This document shows positions 5,690-6,006 of a stretch of 6,006 nucleotides of DNA, one piece after another. The notes under the pieces are model-generated. The model saw nothing but the letters and a program-made list of their open reading frames with translations, was not told the origin of the DNA and did not search any database. The DNA is from Clostridia bacterium. GTDB lineage: Bacteria; Bacillota; Clostridia; Oscillospirales; CAG-272. Location of the stretch: positions 1 through 6,006 of the forward strand of contig JAGALI010000240.1 in the NCBI GenBank assembly GCA_017625275.1. Direction: 5' to 3'. Each line of letters opens with the position of its first letter. The stretch's first letter is position 1. The translations under genes and the position numbers were made by a program.

Positions 5690-5718
5690 ATAATATCTTA
5701 TTTGCTAAAAAAAATCAA
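5690..5718 (-). promoter_or_regulatory. Predicted promoter of the galE-galM operon
   Basis: On the minus strand TTGATT (5718-5713) and TATTAT (5695-5690) are separated by 17 bases, placing the start near 5683 and a leader of about 34 bases before galE. The region is very AT-rich and offers an alternative TATAAT three bases downstream at poorer spacing, so the exact -10 is uncertain. It diverges from the promoter of the Crp/Fnr-type gene. Confidence 0.55.
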
Positions 5719-5738
5719 TACATTTATTGAAAATATTA

Positions 5739-5767
5739 TTGACAAAATTCGAAATTCAAGTTATAAT
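5739..5767 (+). promoter_or_regulatory. Perfect-consensus sigma-A promoter of the Crp/Fnr-family gene
   Basis: TTGACA (5739-5744) and TATAAT (5762-5767) both match the consensus completely with the optimal 17-base spacer. Transcription should begin near 5774, with a leader of about 32 bases to the GTG start at 5806. So strong a promoter for a regulator usually implies repression, which fits the palindrome over the start point. Confidence 0.92.
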
Positions 5768-5769
5768 AT

Positions 5770-5787
5770 GTGTATCAAATGATACAC
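5770..5787 (+). promoter_or_regulatory. 18-bp palindrome over the transcription start (candidate operator)
   Basis: GTGTATC (5770-5776) and GATACAC (5781-5787) are perfect inverted arms around AAAT, beginning three bases after the -10 box. A dimeric regulator bound here would block transcription. Crp/Fnr proteins bind palindromes of roughly this size, so autoregulation by the downstream gene product is possible but unproven. The arms differ from the standard CRP (TGTGA) and FNR (TTGAT) half-sites. Confidence 0.55.
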
Positions 5788-5805
5788 TTTTGCGAGGTTG
5801 TTTTT

Positions 5806-6006
5806 GTGGAAAACATTACTGAAATTTTAAAAGATACTTTTCTTTTTCAAAACATATCAAAAAAGGATATCGAGCACTGTTGTGACTTTGAGGGCTGTGA
5901 AATTGTAACATATAAAAAGGACAATGTCATGCTTAGTGCTGATTCAGCAAGAAACATTGGTATTATTCTTGATGGTAAGGCCACTATAATATCAGGAGAT
6001 GATGGA
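5806..6006 (+). CDS. Crp/Fnr-family transcriptional regulator (N-terminal 67 residues; cut by window edge)
   Basis: The translation begins MENITEILKDTFLFQNISKK and continues through Y36-KKDNVM and NIGIILDGKATI (50-61). This LF-x-x-IS start followed by YKKGE-like and IL-x-GKV-like strands is the N-terminal half of the cyclic-nucleotide-binding-type beta barrel of Crp/Fnr regulators. The effector contacts and the C-terminal DNA-binding helix-turn-helix lie outside the window, so ligand and targets are unknown. Cysteines at 25, 26 and 31 are visible, but an iron-sulphur or redox role cannot be claimed from them. The GTG start is chosen because GAGG (5794-5797) lies eight bases upstream and no better in-frame start exists. 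It is the only plus-strand gene here, divergent from galE; control of the gal genes is possible but nothing in the sequence shows it. Confidence 0.8.
   Translation, partial: MENITEILKDTFLFQNISKKDIEHCCDFEGCEIVTYKKDNVMLSADSARNIGIILDGKATIISGDDG

Overview
This is a low-GC, AT-rich window from a spore-forming Bacillota, most likely class Clostridia. The evidence is the ylxM-ffh-rpsP-khpA gene order, a clear spoIIID, AGGAGG-type ribosome binding sites, near-consensus sigma-A promoters and A/T-rich spacers. Genus cannot be fixed from the sequence. Almost everything is on the minus strand; only the last, partial gene is on plus.

Reading in the direction of minus-strand transcription from the right: a two-gene galactose operon, galE (5649-4636) then galM (4632-3584), has its own promoter and ends in a strong terminator (about 3577-3550). 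As read, both genes are broken by one small change each. galE has an in-frame TAA at codon 97, where the family has tyrosine. galM lacks one base near 4288-4299, and restoring it gives exactly a 349-residue protein. All other family motifs of both genes are intact, so this is either very recent loss of this part of the Leloir pathway or two sequence errors.

Next comes spoIIID (3503-3231), the mother-cell sporulation regulator. It is followed by about 230 nt holding a possible 39-codon small ORF, a long imperfect inverted repeat and a bidirectional terminator (2982-3020). The roughly 340 nt from 2643 to 2981 have no convincing gene, but they contain GC-richer islands and stem-loops that could belong to an uncharacterised small RNA.

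A textbook promoter (TTGACA-N17-TATACT, 2642-2614) then drives the protein-targeting and ribosome operon: ylxM (YlxM, SRP-associated HTH protein), ffh (SRP GTPase), rpsP (ribosomal protein S16) and khpA (KH-domain RNA-binding protein), closed by a terminator at 269-245. The rimM-trmD-rplS genes that usually follow in Bacillota are absent here. Downstream, with its own promoter, is the start of a class I mannose-6-phosphate isomerase gene (manA, cut by the window edge).

At the right end a perfect-consensus sigma-A promoter (TTGACA-N17-TATAAT) diverges from the galE promoter and drives a partial Crp/Fnr-family regulator gene. An 18-bp palindrome overlaps its expected transcription start. A related-looking inverted repeat sits at the same place in the ylxM promoter. 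No CRISPR array, insertion sequence, tRNA or rRNA was seen. The most interesting points are the double lesion in the gal operon, the structured DNA between spoIIID and ylxM, and the two look-alike operator candidates.
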